A DNA stretch of 64,000 nt from Fundidesulfovibrio agrisoli (GCF_022808715.1 NZ_JAKZKX010000006.1:62001-126000), one strand, 5' to 3'; counted from the stretch's first letter, positions 32,714-44,395 are shown. Notes: generated by a model from the letters alone, not told the origin. Program-made: numbers and translations.

Positions 32714-33805
32714 CTATTCGTGGAAGTCGTACGTCCTGAAGCCCTGGGTCTTGCAGAGGCTGTCGCGCTCGGCGTCGCGCAGGTCGGCCTGTATCATCTC
32801 GGCCACCATCTGCTTGAAGGTGATGCGCGGCTCCCAGCCCAGCTTCTCGCGGGCGTTGGACGGGTCGCCCAGCAGGGTCTCCACCTCGGTGGGACGGAAA
32901 TAGCGCGGGTCCACGGCCACGATGCACTGCCCGGTTTCGGCGTGGTAGCCCTTCTCGTCGACGCCCTGGCCCTCGAAACGGACCGGGATTCCCAGCTCCT
33001 CGGCGGCGGCCTGCACGAACTGGCGCACGCTGTGCTGCACGCCGGTGGCGATCACGAAATCCTCGGGTTTGTCCTGCTGGAGCATGAGCCACATCATCTT
33101 CACGTAGTCGCGGGCGTGGCCCCAGTCGCGCCTGGCGTCCAGGTTGCCCAGGAAGAGGCAGTCCTGCAGGCCCAGCTTGATGCGCGCCATGGCCCGGGTG
33201 ATCTTGCGGGTCACGAAGGTCTCGCCGCGCAGCGGGGACTCGTGGTTGAAGAGGATGCCGTTGCAGGCGTACATTCCGTAGGCTTCGCGGTAGTTCACCG
33301 TGATCCAGTAGCCGTAGAGCTTGGCCACTGCGTAGGGGCTGCGCGGGTAGAAGGGGGTCTTCTCGGTCTGGGGGGTCTCCTGCACGAGGCCGTAGAGCTC
33401 CGAGGTGGAGGCCTGGTACACGCGGGTCTTCTTGGCCAAGCCCAGGATGCGGATGGCCTCCAGCACGCGCAGGGTGCCCAGGGCGTCGCAGTTGGCCGTG
33501 TATTCCGGCGTCTCGAAGGAGACGGCCACGTGCGACTGCGCCGCCAGGTTGTACACCTCGTCCGGCTGCACCTTCTGGATGACGTTGATGATGTTGGTGG
33601 AGTCGGTCAGGTCGCCGTAGTGCAGGATGAACCTGCGGTTGTCCACGTGCGGGTCCTGGTAGATGTGGTCGATGCGGTTCGTGTTGAAGAGGGAGGAGCG
33701 GCGCTTGATGCCGTGGACCGTGTAGCCCTTCTCCAGCAGGAGCTCCGCGAGGTAGGCCCCGTCCTGGCCGGTGATGCCGGTGATGAGGGCGACTTTGTTG
33801 CTCAT
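32714..33805 (-). CDS. gmd: GDP-mannose 4,6-dehydratase
   Basis: A 363-residue short-chain dehydrogenase converting GDP-mannose to GDP-4-keto-6-deoxymannose, the first step to GDP-fucose, rhamnose or related sugars. NAD loop [15 protein letters not shown]; catalytic STSELYG (Thr, Glu) and YAVAKLYG (Tyr, Lys); [15 protein letters not shown] is the GMD signature. ATGA at 33805-33802 overlaps the stop of the upstream reductase-like gene. It is the last gene before the terminator. Confidence 0.95.
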   Translation of the reverse strand: MSNKVALITGITGQDGAYLAELLLEKGYTVHGIKRRSSLFNTNRIDHIYQDPHVDNRRFILHYGDLTDSTNIINVIQKVQPDEVYNLAAQSHVAVSFETPEYTANCDALGTLRVLEAIRILGLAKKTRVYQASTSELYGLVQETPQTEKTPFYPRSPYAVAKLYGYWITVNYREAYGMYACNGILFNHESPLRGETFVTRKITRAMARIKLGLQDCLFLGNLDARRDWGHARDYVKMMWLMLQQDKPEDFVIATGVQHSVRQFVQAAAEELGIPVRFEGQGVDEKGYHAETGQCIVAVDPRYFRPTEVETLLGDPSNAREKLGWEPRITFKQMVAEMIQADLRDAERDSLCKTQGFRTYDFHE

Positions 33806-34779
33806 GAACACTTCTCCTGAAGGCGCAGGCGCTCTTGCTCGGCCCGCACCATTTCTTTCACGACGAGGGGCATGTCCTTGCTGGCGGCCCAGCCCAGCAG
33901 CTCCCGGGCCTTGGACGGGTCGCCCTTGCTGACGGGAATGTCGGCCGGGCGCAGCAGCTCGGGCCGGGTGTCCACGTGGTCGGCGTGGTTCAGGCCCACG
34001 GCCGCGAAGGCCTGGGCGGTGAACTCCATCAGGGAGTGGCTGCGGCCCGTGGCGATGACGAAATCTTCCGGCTCCGGGTGCTGGAGCATGCGCCACATGG
34101 CGTCCACGTATTCGGCGGCCCAGCCCCAGTCCCGCACGACGTCGGTGTTGCCCAGGCTCAGGCGCTCGCCGGACCCGGCCGCGATGCGGCAGGCCGTGGA
34201 GACGATCTTGCTGGTCACGAAGCGCGTGGGCCGAAGCGGGGACTCGTGGTTGAAAAGGATGCCCGAGCAGGCGAAGAGCCCGTAGGCCTCGCGGTAGTTG
34301 GCCACGGCCCAGCACGTGGCGGCCTTGGCCACGGCGTAGGGGCTGCGGGGCTTGAAAGGGGTCTCTTCGTTGGCGGGCTCGGGGGTGTGCCCGAAGCACT
34401 CCGAGGAGCAGGCGTTGTAGAAGCGCACCGGGCGGCCCAGCAGGCGCAGCAGCTCCAGGATGTTGAGTGTGGCCACGGCCACCGATTCGAACGTCTCCAG
34501 CGGCTGGTCGAAGGAGAGCCCCACCGAGCTCTGCCCGGCCAGGTTGTAGATCTCGTCGGGCCGGGCCTTCTCGATCACCTGCCAGAGCCCCCGGAAGTCC
34601 GACGGCGAGGCCGAATGCAACGTGACCTTGTCCGCCACGCCCAGGAGGCGCAGGTTGGCCGTGCGGGCCATCTGCGCATCGCGGGAGGTGCCGGCCACGG
34701 CGTAGCCCTTCTCCAGGAGGAGCCTGGCCAGATAGGCCCCGTCCTGGCCGGTGATGCCGATGATGAGCGCTGATTTCAT
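33802..34779 (-). CDS. GDP-mannose dehydratase-family NAD-dependent epimerase/reductase
   Basis: A 325-residue extended SDR protein, clearly a paralogue of the next gene: [20 protein letters not shown], then ACSSECFGH and YAVAKAATC (catalytic Ser/Glu and Tyr/Lys). It lacks the [12 protein letters not shown] signature, having [14 protein letters not shown] instead, so it may act on the keto-sugar product (like GDP-6-deoxy-4-ketomannose reductases) or be a second dehydratase. The start at 34779 ([14 protein letters not shown]) fits the family; the longer reading does not. It overlaps gmd by 4 bases, so the two proteins are made together. Confidence 0.82.
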   Translation of the reverse strand: MKSALIIGITGQDGAYLARLLLEKGYAVAGTSRDAQMARTANLRLLGVADKVTLHSASPSDFRGLWQVIEKARPDEIYNLAGQSSVGLSFDQPLETFESVAVATLNILELLRLLGRPVRFYNACSSECFGHTPEPANEETPFKPRSPYAVAKAATCWAVANYREAYGLFACSGILFNHESPLRPTRFVTSKIVSTACRIAAGSGERLSLGNTDVVRDWGWAAEYVDAMWRMLQHPEPEDFVIATGRSHSLMEFTAQAFAAVGLNHADHVDTRPELLRPADIPVSKGDPSKARELLGWAASKDMPLVVKEMVRAEQERLRLQEKCS

Positions 34780-34881
34780 GGATGGTCCGATGGAAGCGTG
34801 TAAAAGGTGACTCCTCTTGGGCCAAAGCTCCCTTCCTGTCAATGGCGCGGCCATCAGGCAAGCCGCGCGGATGTGCACGGG

Positions 34882-34903
34882 CATGTGCAAGCGTTTGCAC
34901 ATG
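34882..34903. promoter_or_regulatory. Upstream palindrome for sigma-54 promoter
   Basis: Arms CATGTGCAA and TTGCACATG separated by 4 bases (perfect 9-base dyad; core TGTGCA-N6-TGCACA). Further half-sites are ATGTGCAC at 34871-34878 and TGTGCA at 34906-34911. It lies about 60 bases upstream of the -24 element, the usual place for an enhancer-binding regulator; the ZraR-like regulator encoded at 39222 is the obvious candidate. Confidence 0.6.
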
Positions 34904-34960
34904 TCTGTGCAGGCGCCCGGAGCGGCATGGAGAACTCGCCGGAATCATTGAATCAGTTGG

Positions 34961-34978
34961 TTGGCACGGTTGCTGCTT
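34961..34978 (+). promoter_or_regulatory. Sigma-54 promoter
   Basis: TTGGCACGGTTGCTGCTT has the invariant GG (34963-34964), exactly 10 bases, then GC (34975-34976), with TTGGCACG matching the -24 consensus. It is 44 bases before the secreted-protein gene at 35022, and a sigma-54 activator is encoded in the same locus. Confidence 0.8.
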
Positions 34979-35021
34979 TGCCCATGGCAAACGCGGCGGA
35001 TGCCGCAATCGGGAGGTTCCC

Positions 35022-35330
35022 ATGCGCACAACGGCACTCTTCATCGCCCTGGCGGCGCTGGCCCTGGCGCCTTTGGCCGAAACAGCCATGGCCAGGGGCT
35101 ACGGCAACGGTTACGGCAACGGCTGCCCGGGATGGTCCTCGGGGGGGCCCATGAGCGGCGCGGGCTATGGCCCGGCCAACTGTCCTGCCTACGGCCAGGG
35201 CTACGGCCCCGGCAATGGCCCCGGCTACGGCCCCGGCGCGGGTCGAGGCTACGGGCGCATGATGCGCGGCGTCTCCTGGAACACTTCCGCCCCGGCGCAG
35301 CCTCAGGCCCCGGCCCAGGCCGCGCAATAG
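35022..35330 (+). CDS. Small secreted Gly/Tyr-rich protein
   Basis: A 102-residue protein with a signal peptide ([24 protein letters not shown]). The mature part is repeats of G-Y-G-N/P-G ([34 protein letters not shown]) with two cysteines (CPGW and NCPAYG), then an Ala/Pro/Gln tail. GGGAGG precedes the ATG. It is first behind the sigma-54 promoter and shares the Gly-rich composition of the ZraP-like protein encoded next. It is probably a periplasmic partner in metal or envelope-stress response; no named family is visible. Confidence 0.75.
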   Translation: MRTTALFIALAALALAPLAETAMARGYGNGYGNGCPGWSSGGPMSGAGYGPANCPAYGQGYGPGNGPGYGPGAGRGYGRMMRGVSWNTSAPAQPQAPAQAAQ

Positions 35331-35358
35331 CGTAAGACCCGAACAGGCCTGAACACAG

Positions 35359-35375
35359 GTCCGGCCCGGCCGGAC
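35359..35375. terminator. Possible attenuating hairpin
   Basis: GTCCGGC-CCG-GCCGGAC in the 98-base gap between the two secreted-protein genes, without a T-run. It may only adjust relative expression or stabilise the upstream mRNA. Confidence 0.3.
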
Positions 35376-35428
35376 GAAACGGCGCCGCTCCCCCCGGGGC
35401 GGCGCGCAACGACAAGGAGCCTCCCGCG

Positions 35429-35983
35429 ATGAGCATCCGCACCACGACCCTTTCACTGGCGATGGCCGCCCTGCTGGCTGCGGCGTCCTTCTCCCCGGCG
35501 CTGGCCTATCGGGGCATGTCGCTGGACATCCCGCAGGACAAGCAGGAGCAGGTGGCCAAGATCTACCGCGAGGGCCGCCAGAAGATCGCCGAGCTCGAAA
35601 GCCGCAAGTGGAACAAGCAGGGCGAGCTCAACGCCCTGCTGGCCCAGGCCAAGCCCGAAAGCTCCAAGATCGAGGCCCTGGCCAAGGAGATCGGCAACCT
35701 GAGCTCCATGATCTACCAGGAGCGCGTGGCCCTGCAGCAGCGCATCTTCAAGGAGACCGGCGTGAGCCTGCCCATGGCCGACGGCCCCGGCTCCGGCCGC
35801 GGCGACTGCCCCGGCGGCTACGGCTACGGTTACGGCCCCGGCGGCGGCTACGGCCCCGGCGGTTGCCCCATGGGCGGACCCGGCGCGGGCTACGGCCCCG
35901 GCAGGGGCGCTGCCAAGGGCGGCAACCTGCCCCCCTGCTGCCAGACTTCCGAGACTCCTGAAACCCAGCCCAAGACCAACTAG
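35429..35983 (+). CDS. ZraP-like periplasmic protein
   Basis: A 184-residue exported protein. Signal peptide MSIRTTTLSLAMAALLAAASFSPALA, then an antiparallel helical hairpin (residues about 35-115) with IPQDKQEQVAKIYREGRQKI and ELNALLAQAKPESSKIEALA, the LTxxQ-like layout of the ZraP/Spy/CpxP group, and a Gly/Tyr/Cys-rich tail (GDCPGGYGYGYGPGGGYGPG). ZraP proteins are periplasmic zinc-binding chaperones that damp their ZraS sensor. The tail cysteines (DCP, GCP, CC) could bind metal. ZraS- and ZraR-like genes lie downstream in the same locus. Confidence 0.85.
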   Translation: MSIRTTTLSLAMAALLAAASFSPALAYRGMSLDIPQDKQEQVAKIYREGRQKIAELESRKWNKQGELNALLAQAKPESSKIEALAKEIGNLSSMIYQERVALQQRIFKETGVSLPMADGPGSGRGDCPGGYGYGYGPGGGYGPGGCPMGGPGAGYGPGRGAAKGGNLPPCCQTSETPETQPKTN

Positions 35984-36024
35984 TCCTCCGCCTCCACTGC
36001 GCGCATGGGCGCGCCCTCACCAAG

Positions 36025-36052
36025 GGAACCCCGCCCCCACCGGCGGGGTTCC
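36025..36052 (+). terminator. Hairpin after ZraP-like gene
   Basis: Stem GGAACCCCGCC / GGCGGGGTTCC with a 6-base loop, lacking a T-run (TCCTTG follows). Transcription probably continues in part into the sensor genes. Confidence 0.45.
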
Positions 36053-36147
36053 TCCTTGAGGGGCGGATTGCATAGGACGGCGGCGGGGTGTAGATCTGTG
36101 AGCTTGCGGCGGGCCGGTGCCCGCCCTGATCGCAGGGAGCAAACTTC

Positions 36148-37344
36148 ATGATACGCCGTCTCTTCTGGTTGCTTTTCGCCTTTTCCCTGGCGGGGCTGTG
36201 CGCCTCGTCCCTGGCTCTGTTCGCCGGCCCCTCCAACGAGGTGGCCCTCTGGTCGCAGTGGACCTTCCTGGGGCTTTCCCGCCCCCGCTGGGAGGCCCTG
36301 CACTACGCCATGGGCCTGCTGGCCGTGCTGGGCGGGCTGGGCAGCCTGCTGGCCGGAGGCCGCAGGATGATGGCCCTGGAGGAAGAGGAGCGCAGCGCGG
36401 CCCCCTCCTGGGTTTTGGCCCTGATGACCTTCTTCGTGGTGGTGCTGGCCAGCGTGCTGATGCTGCCCCCGGGGGGCACGCTGGTGAACCTTTCGGCCTC
36501 TCTGAAAGCCTGGCACGCCAAGAGCTTCGGCGAGCCCCCCATCGCCGGGGCCGCCTCCATGACGCCCACGGACCTGGCCAAGCGCCTCAGCCTGGACCCG
36601 GCCAAGGCCCTGACCAACCTGGCCCTGCACAACGTGAAGCTCTCCTCCCCGGACGCCACCCTGCAGGAGATCGCCCGCCAGAACGGCCTGGCCCCGGCAG
36701 CCGTGTACGAGACCCTGCGCGGCGGCAGGGAGCCCAAGGCCCCCACGCCCCCGCCGGTGCAGACCGCCGAGGTCAAGACGCCGCCCCCCGCCCCGCAATT
36801 GCCCGCCGACCCCCCGCCGGGTCTCGGCAGGCTCAAGCTCTCCGACGTGTGCGAGCAGTACGGGCTGAACCTTTCCGCCGCCGTGGAGAAGCTCACCAAG
36901 GCTGGCATCAAGGCCTCCCCGGAGATGACCCTGCGCCAGATCGCCCAGACCAACCTGATGCTGCCCATTGAGGTCTACGACGCCCTGCGCGGCGTGCCGC
37001 CCAAGGCTGCCGAGCACGCTCCGGCACAGGCTCCTGCTCCCGCTCCGGCACAGGCTCCTGCCGCAACCCCGGCGCCTGCCCCGGCTCCCGGCCCCGCTCA
37101 GGGCGTGGCGCAGCCGGGCCACGAGCAGCCCGCGGCCCAGGCCCCGGGCAACATCCCCGTGCCCGAAGGCCTGGAGCGCATGACCCTGGCCGCCTTCTGC
37201 CGCGAGAACGGCATCGACACACTGCAGGCCCAGGCCAGGCTCAAGGCCAGGGGCATCGTGGCCTTCTCGGACATGACCTTCCGCGAGCTGGCCATCGAGA
37301 ACAACCTCACCCCCGAGCAGGTGATGGACCTGGTGGTGAAATAA
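36148..37344 (+). CDS. Membrane protein with DUF4405-like N-terminus and three helical repeats
   Basis: A 398-residue protein. Three membrane helices occupy residues about 3-27, 53-71 and 90-112, in a DUF4405-like arrangement. The rest is exported or cytoplasmic with three copies of a roughly 55-residue module: T-x-x-x-L-A/C ... L ... G-I/V-x-x-S-x-x-x-T-L/F-R/Q-E/Q-I/L-A-x-x-N-x-L-x-P-x-x-V-Y/M-D/E. The modules start near 137, 230 and 340 (LKLSDVCEQYGL and MTLAAFCRENGI in the last two). Pro/Ala-rich linkers join them (APAQAPAPAPAQAPAAT). It lies 4 bases before the sensor-kinase GTG, so it is probably part of the signalling unit. Confidence 0.75.
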   Translation: MIRRLFWLLFAFSLAGLCASSLALFAGPSNEVALWSQWTFLGLSRPRWEALHYAMGLLAVLGGLGSLLAGGRRMMALEEEERSAAPSWVLALMTFFVVVLASVLMLPPGGTLVNLSASLKAWHAKSFGEPPIAGAASMTPTDLAKRLSLDPAKALTNLALHNVKLSSPDATLQEIARQNGLAPAAVYETLRGGREPKAPTPPPVQTAEVKTPPPAPQLPADPPPGLGRLKLSDVCEQYGLNLSAAVEKLTKAGIKASPEMTLRQIAQTNLMLPIEVYDALRGVPPKAAEHAPAQAPAPAPAQAPAATPAPAPAPGPAQGVAQPGHEQPAAQAPGNIPVPEGLERMTLAAFCRENGIDTLQAQARLKARGIVAFSDMTFRELAIENNLTPEQVMDLVVK

Positions 37345-37348
37345 GGCC

Positions 37349-39106
<1,758 letters not shown>

Positions 39107-39151
39107 TCCTGTCCGCACTGGATATTCGCGGTGAACCCGCGGCAATACTAT

Positions 39152-39190
39152 GGGATTCCAAAGGGCCTCGGCCCTTTGGCCGCCGGAGGC
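39152..39190 (+). repeat. Dispersed intergenic hairpin repeat, copy A
   Basis: GGGATTCCAAAGGG, loop CCTCGG, CCCTTTGG and then CCGCCGGAGGC. It is the clearest copy of the family and lies between the sensor kinase and regulator genes. Confidence 0.75.
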
Positions 39191-39221
39191 CTCCCATGCT
39201 GACCCTCAACACCTCCCCGAA

Positions 39222-40660
<1,439 letters not shown>

Positions 40661-40664
<4 letters not shown>

Positions 40665-40942
40665 GCGTGGACACAGGGGCAGTTCCCGAGCCGCTGCGGC
40701 CGCTGCTGCCGGAATTCGCGGCGTCCTCCCGCCGGACCCTGGCCCAGGTGCGGGCAGCCGTGGCCGCCGGTGAGCGGGAGGCCGCGCGCGAGGCCGCGCA
40801 CTCGCTCAAGGGGCCCTGCCAGTTCTTCCAACTGCGGGAGCTGGCCGAGGCCGCCAAACGGGCGGAGGAGTCGCTGCTGCGCGGGGAGGACGCCGGGGCC
40901 GAGTTGGCGGCGTTCGAGGCACTTTTGGGATCGCTGGAGTAA
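40661..40942 (+). CDS. Stand-alone Hpt phosphotransfer protein
   Basis: A 93-residue helical protein with the Hpt motif AHSLKGPCQFF; H47 is the phospho-acceptor and the G-x-x-x-x-F after it is conserved. ATGA overlap with the sigma-54 regulator shows they are co-translated. An Hpt beside a simple kinase/regulator pair is unusual: it may draw phosphate from the regulator or link it to another receiver, such as the NarL-type protein encoded at 41201. Confidence 0.8.
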
Positions 40943-40953
40943 TCGGATTGAGC

Positions 40954-40991
40954 GCCTCCGGCGGCCAAAGGGCTGCGCCCTCTGGACTCCC
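40954..40991 (-). repeat. Dispersed intergenic hairpin repeat, copy B
   Basis: Inverse orientation: GCCTCCGGCGG, CCAAAGGGCTGCGCCCTCTGG, then ACTCCC. It lies just after the Hpt gene. Confidence 0.65.
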
Positions 40992-41144
40992 AGGCGGCGT
41001 GTGCTGAAATCTGACAAGGCTCGCTGACACTTCTGAACGGCGGAAGCAAGTTCCTGGGAGAATCTTCCTCTGGGGCAGCGCGCGAGCCAGCCGGAACATG
41101 CGGGAAAGGATGCGAAGCGGAAGGGGAGTACTGAGGGCCGAAGG

Positions 41145-41173
41145 CAGGACTTCGTCCTTTGGCCGCCGGAGGC
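41145..41173 (+). repeat. Dispersed intergenic hairpin repeat, copy C
   Basis: AGGACTTCGTCCTTTGG followed by CCGCCGGAGGC, preceded by a GAGTACTGAGGGCCGAAGG variant of the left part. It ends 27 bases from the stop of the NarL-type regulator. Confidence 0.6.
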
Positions 41174-41200
41174 TGTTTCCCCCGGGACAGGCGCGGGGAT

Positions 41201-41851
41201 TTATTCGTCGTCGTCGGTGAGCCCGTTCTCCACGCAGAACGCGGCCAGTTCCAGCGAGCTGCGCAGCCCGAGCTTCTTCTTCAGGTTGGTCTTGTGTTTT
41301 TCCACGGTCTTTACGCTGACGAAGATGGCGTCGGCCACGTCCTTGTTGGTCATGCCCTTGGCCGCCAGCTTGAGCACCTGCCGCTCCCGTTTGGAGAGGC
41401 GCTCCAGCGGGGCGTTGTTCTTGTTCCCCATGCGGCAGACCTGGGCCAGCATGGAGGATACCTCCCGCGAGAAGTAGGTCTGCCCCTGGGAGACCGCCTT
41501 GATGGCCGCGAACAGCTCCTCGCTGGGGCTGTTCTTGAGCATGTAGCCGTCCACCCCGGCCTGCACGGCGGTGGTCAAATAGGATTCCTTGCCGTGGGCG
41601 GTCAGGGCCAGGATGCGCATGCGCGGGAAGCGGCGCTTGATCTCGGTGATGGCTTCGACCCCGTCCATGCGCGGCAGGGAGAGGTCCATGAGGACGACGT
41701 CGGGGTTGGCGGCCTGGGCCTGCTGCACGGCCGCATGGCCGTCGACAGCCTCGCCGACCACCTCGAAACCGGGGCTTGAAGTGATCAGAGCCTTGAGACC
41801 CTTGCGAACTATCTCCATGTCTTCGGCTATGACCAGCCTGATCTGCTTCAT
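41201..41851 (-). CDS. NarL/FixJ-type response regulator
   Basis: A 216-residue regulator with receiver D56 (DVVLMDLSLPRMDG) and a LuxR-type DNA-binding domain (LSKRERQVLKLAAKGMTNKDV, then VSVKTVEKHKTNLKKKLGL). The C-terminal DDDE tail is unusual. Start ATG 41851 is preferred over TTG 41860. No cognate kinase is adjacent; the gene converges with the ZraSR-like/Hpt genes. Its targets are unknown. Confidence 0.9.
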   Translation of the reverse strand: MKQIRLVIAEDMEIVRKGLKALITSSPGFEVVGEAVDGHAAVQQAQAANPDVVLMDLSLPRMDGVEAITEIKRRFPRMRILALTAHGKESYLTTAVQAGVDGYMLKNSPSEELFAAIKAVSQGQTYFSREVSSMLAQVCRMGNKNNAPLERLSKRERQVLKLAAKGMTNKDVADAIFVSVKTVEKHKTNLKKKLGLRSSLELAAFCVENGLTDDDE

Positions 41852-42054
41852 GGATGCCAACCGTTCCGGTTTTGCTCGATTGCGATTATTAAAAACGTAA
41901 CAAAGTCCGCATGGGAGTCAATAAAAACCGTACCGGCAGGGTTGTATAAATATGGTTTCAGCGAGGCGGTCCGCCTTCTCCGCCCCGAATGCGGTATTTC
42001 CCCACCCCGGCGCCGCCTCCCGCCTGACGGGAGGCCTGTACCGGGGGCGGGGGA

Positions 42055-42402
42055 TCATTCCAGGCCGAGCCCGGCCAGCACCTTCTCGGGCGGGCGGCGC
42101 TCCGGCACCACCTTGTGGGGGATGGAGCCGTCGATCCAGCGCTGGTCGACATAGAGCCCGCAGAAGCAGGACCCGTACTCGGCCACGTCCGGCTCCCTGT
42201 AGGCGCAGGGGCAGATGATGTCCCTGTCCATCTCGTAGTTGCCGCTGGCCAGGCGGCAGGGGCAGGCCATGTGCCCGTAGCGCTCCTTGTTGACCAGGAG
42301 CATCTCCATCAGGTCCATGGTCATGGAGGCGTCCGGGTTGAACTGGTAGCCTTTCTTGGCCTGGATGGGCCCGAGCATGTTGAAGAGCTGTTTGGCGTCC
42401 AT
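42055..42402 (-). CDS. Ferredoxin-thioredoxin reductase catalytic chain
   Basis: A 115-residue protein with the FTR catalytic pattern: ACPCRLASG, IICPCAYRE and GSCFCGLYV, i.e. CPC, CPC and CxC, providing the [4Fe-4S] ligands and redox-active disulfide. Such chains reduce thioredoxin-like proteins with electrons from ferredoxin. Start and stop abut the glutaredoxin gene (TGAATG). It is the last gene of a four-gene operon with an amino-acid ABC transporter. Confidence 0.9.
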   Translation of the reverse strand: MDAKQLFNMLGPIQAKKGYQFNPDASMTMDLMEMLLVNKERYGHMACPCRLASGNYEMDRDIICPCAYREPDVAEYGSCFCGLYVDQRWIDGSIPHKVVPERRPPEKVLAGLGLE

Positions 42403-42654
42403 TCATTCCTCCAGGGCCTGGACGATCTCGGCCTTGTCAAACCCGACGATGACCTTGCCGTTCACGATGACGGTGGGGAAGGAGAGGGAGGGGTTGACCT
42501 TCTTTATCTCGTCGATGACCTGCTTGCGCTCGTCGCCGGTGAGCTTGTCCACGTAGACGCACTCGTACTCCTGGCCGCGCTCGTCGAGGAATTCCTTGCA
42601 ATGCTTGCAGTGGATGCATGTGGATAAGGCGAAAACCTTTACGTCCTTGCTCAT
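42403..42654 (-). CDS. Glutaredoxin-family protein
   Basis: An 83-residue thioredoxin-fold protein with FALSTCIHCKHCKEFL: active-site C-x-x-C (CIHC) plus a third cysteine. SLSFPTVIVNGKVIVGFDKAE contains the cis-Pro and glutathione/partner loop. ATGA overlap with the permease and TGAATG junction with the FTR gene show one transcriptional and translational unit. FTR is its likely reductant. Confidence 0.9.
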   Translation of the reverse strand: MSKDVKVFALSTCIHCKHCKEFLDERGQEYECVYVDKLTGDERKQVIDEIKKVNPSLSFPTVIVNGKVIVGFDKAEIVQALEE

Positions 42655-43451
42655 GTGGCCGCTCCTTTCTGTTTGTCCGCCGATGCTTTTCGTGGAGCGG
42701 ACTGGTAGGTTATCCGTCTTTCCAGGTGGTAGGTCAAGATGCTCAGGGGGTAGGTCAGCAGCAGGTAGAACGCGGCCAGGGGCAGGTAGGCCTCGAAGGT
42801 TTTGTAGGTGGCCGCGTTGACCATCTCCGCGCCCTTGGTCAGTTCCCGCACGGCGATGACCGAGAGCAGGGACGAATCCTTGATGAGCGACACGAACTGG
42901 CCGGTCACGGGGGCGATGATGCGGCGCATGGCCTGGGGGAAGATCACGTGGCGCAGGGTCTGGCCGTGGCTCAGCCCCGAGGAGCGCGCGGCCTCCCACT
43001 GGCCCTGGCCGATGGACTCGATGCCCGCGCGCACCATCTCCGTGATGTAGGCCCCGGCGAAGAAGGCCAGGGTGGCCATGCCCGTCAGGAAGGGGCTGTC
43101 CACGTGGATGACCACTGCCAGGCAGAAGTAGAAGATGTAGATCTGGGTGAGCAGGGGGGTGCCCCGGAAAACCCAGACGTAGATGGTGGCCAGCTCGCGC
43201 AGCCAGATGTTCTCCGACACGCGGGCCAGCCCGCCCAGAAGCCCTATGGCCAGCCCCAGCACGATGGCCCCGCAGGAGACGGCCACCGTGTTCACGAAGC
43301 CCTGCCAGTACACGGAGCGGTACTGCCAGACCACGCCCCAGTTCCAGGAGTAGTCGATGGTGGAGAGCAGCCCGGCCAGCGCCGCCGTGAATACGGCGAC
43401 AAGGATCAGGCGGACGTACAAGGGGCGGATGGCTGCAAGATCGCGGGTCAT
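42651..43451 (-). CDS. Polar amino-acid ABC transporter permease
   Basis: A 266-residue HisM-type permease with about five membrane helices. The EAA-loop wording GQWEAARSSGLSHGQTLRHV, then IFPQAMRRIIAPVTGQFVSL, and the earlier YVWVFRGTPLLTQIYIFYF are family signatures. The gene order is binding protein, permease, glutaredoxin, FTR. No ATPase gene is in the operon, so an ATPase must be encoded elsewhere. Confidence 0.9.
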   Translation of the reverse strand: MTRDLAAIRPLYVRLILVAVFTAALAGLLSTIDYSWNWGVVWQYRSVYWQGFVNTVAVSCGAIVLGLAIGLLGGLARVSENIWLRELATIYVWVFRGTPLLTQIYIFYFCLAVVIHVDSPFLTGMATLAFFAGAYITEMVRAGIESIGQGQWEAARSSGLSHGQTLRHVIFPQAMRRIIAPVTGQFVSLIKDSSLLSVIAVRELTKGAEMVNAATYKTFEAYLPLAAFYLLLTYPLSILTYHLERRITYQSAPRKASADKQKGAAT

Positions 43452-43508
43452 GGCGCGGAAGGCCCCGGCCGGGCGGTCAGGCGGCCGGCCGGGGCGCGTG
43501 AGGCTTTG

Positions 43509-44318
43509 TTAGAACAGCTCGCCCAGGTGGGCTTTGCGGATTTCTTCCATGCGGCCGTTGGCCTTGTTCACGCTGATGAACATCTGCAGCCAGTTCCAGA
43601 GGTCGAAGTCGCCCTTGCGCATGGCGATGCAGTACGGCTCGTAGGTGAAGGGCGTGAGCAGGGCCTTGGTGCTCTCAGGGTTCTGGCGGGCATGCTTGGC
43701 CACGGAGATCTGGTCGTAGAAGAAGGCGTCGGCGCGGCCGTTGACCACCTCCTGCACGCAGGCGGTTTCATCCTTGTAGCGGTTGATCTGGGCCTTGGGG
43801 AAGCGGGCGGTGGCCACGGTGTCGGCCGTGGTGCCGGTCTTCACGGCGATGACGCGGCCGGTGGCGTTGAGCTGGTCGGCCTTGGTCAGGTCGCCCGCGC
43901 GCTTGCTGGAGAGCAGGGCGCACAGGCCGGTGGTGAAGTAGGCGTCCGTGAAGGTGATGGACTTGGCGCGCTCCAGCGTCCCGGTGATGCCGGAGATGAT
44001 GAGGTCGATCTTGCCGGACTGCAGCGCGGGGATGAGCCCGGTCCACTCCATGTCCTTGATTTCGAGCTCCACGCCCATGTCCTTGGCGATCTGGCGGGCC
44101 ACGTCCACGTCGAGGCCCACGGGCTGGCCCTTTTCGTCGGTGTATTCGAAGGGCCAGAACTTGAGCTCCATGCCCACGACGAGCTTGCCCTTGGCCACGA
44201 TCTCGGCCAGCTGGCTCTTCTTGCTGATGTCGAAGGGGGTCTGGGCCGCGCCGGTCCCGGGCAGGACGGCTTGGGCGGCCAGCAGAGCCATGGCGATAAG
44301 GAGCAGTATTTTGCGCAT
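43509..44318 (-). CDS. Periplasmic amino-acid-binding protein
   Basis: A 269-residue solute-binding protein. Signal peptide MRKILLLIAMALLAAQAVLPGTGAA, then KGKLVVGMELKFWPFEYTDE, GLDVDVARQIAKDMGVELEI, LIISGITGTLERAKSITFTD and AVKTGTTADT, the type II fold with the polar-amino-acid signature. The association with a glutaredoxin and an FTR chain hints at a disulfide ligand such as cystine, though ligand residues are not decisive. Confidence 0.9.
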   Translation of the reverse strand: MRKILLLIAMALLAAQAVLPGTGAAQTPFDISKKSQLAEIVAKGKLVVGMELKFWPFEYTDEKGQPVGLDVDVARQIAKDMGVELEIKDMEWTGLIPALQSGKIDLIISGITGTLERAKSITFTDAYFTTGLCALLSSKRAGDLTKADQLNATGRVIAVKTGTTADTVATARFPKAQINRYKDETACVQEVVNGRADAFFYDQISVAKHARQNPESTKALLTPFTYEPYCIAMRKGDFDLWNWLQMFISVNKANGRMEEIRKAHLGELF

Positions 44319-44395
44319 CGTGGATTCCTCCGGGTAGGGATGGTAGGCAGTACCTAGCCTGAAAGGCCCATGCGAGGAAAGAGTTTTTTAATTCT

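Noticed and set aside
35080-35270. Tandem repeats GGCTACGGCCCCGGC as a mobile or CRISPR repeat
   Set aside because: They encode Gly-Tyr-Gly-Pro-Gly repeats of a secreted protein.
41942-42154. Small plus-strand gene after the NarL regulator
   Set aside because: It has no ribosome binding site and mostly overlaps the end of the FTR gene in antisense.
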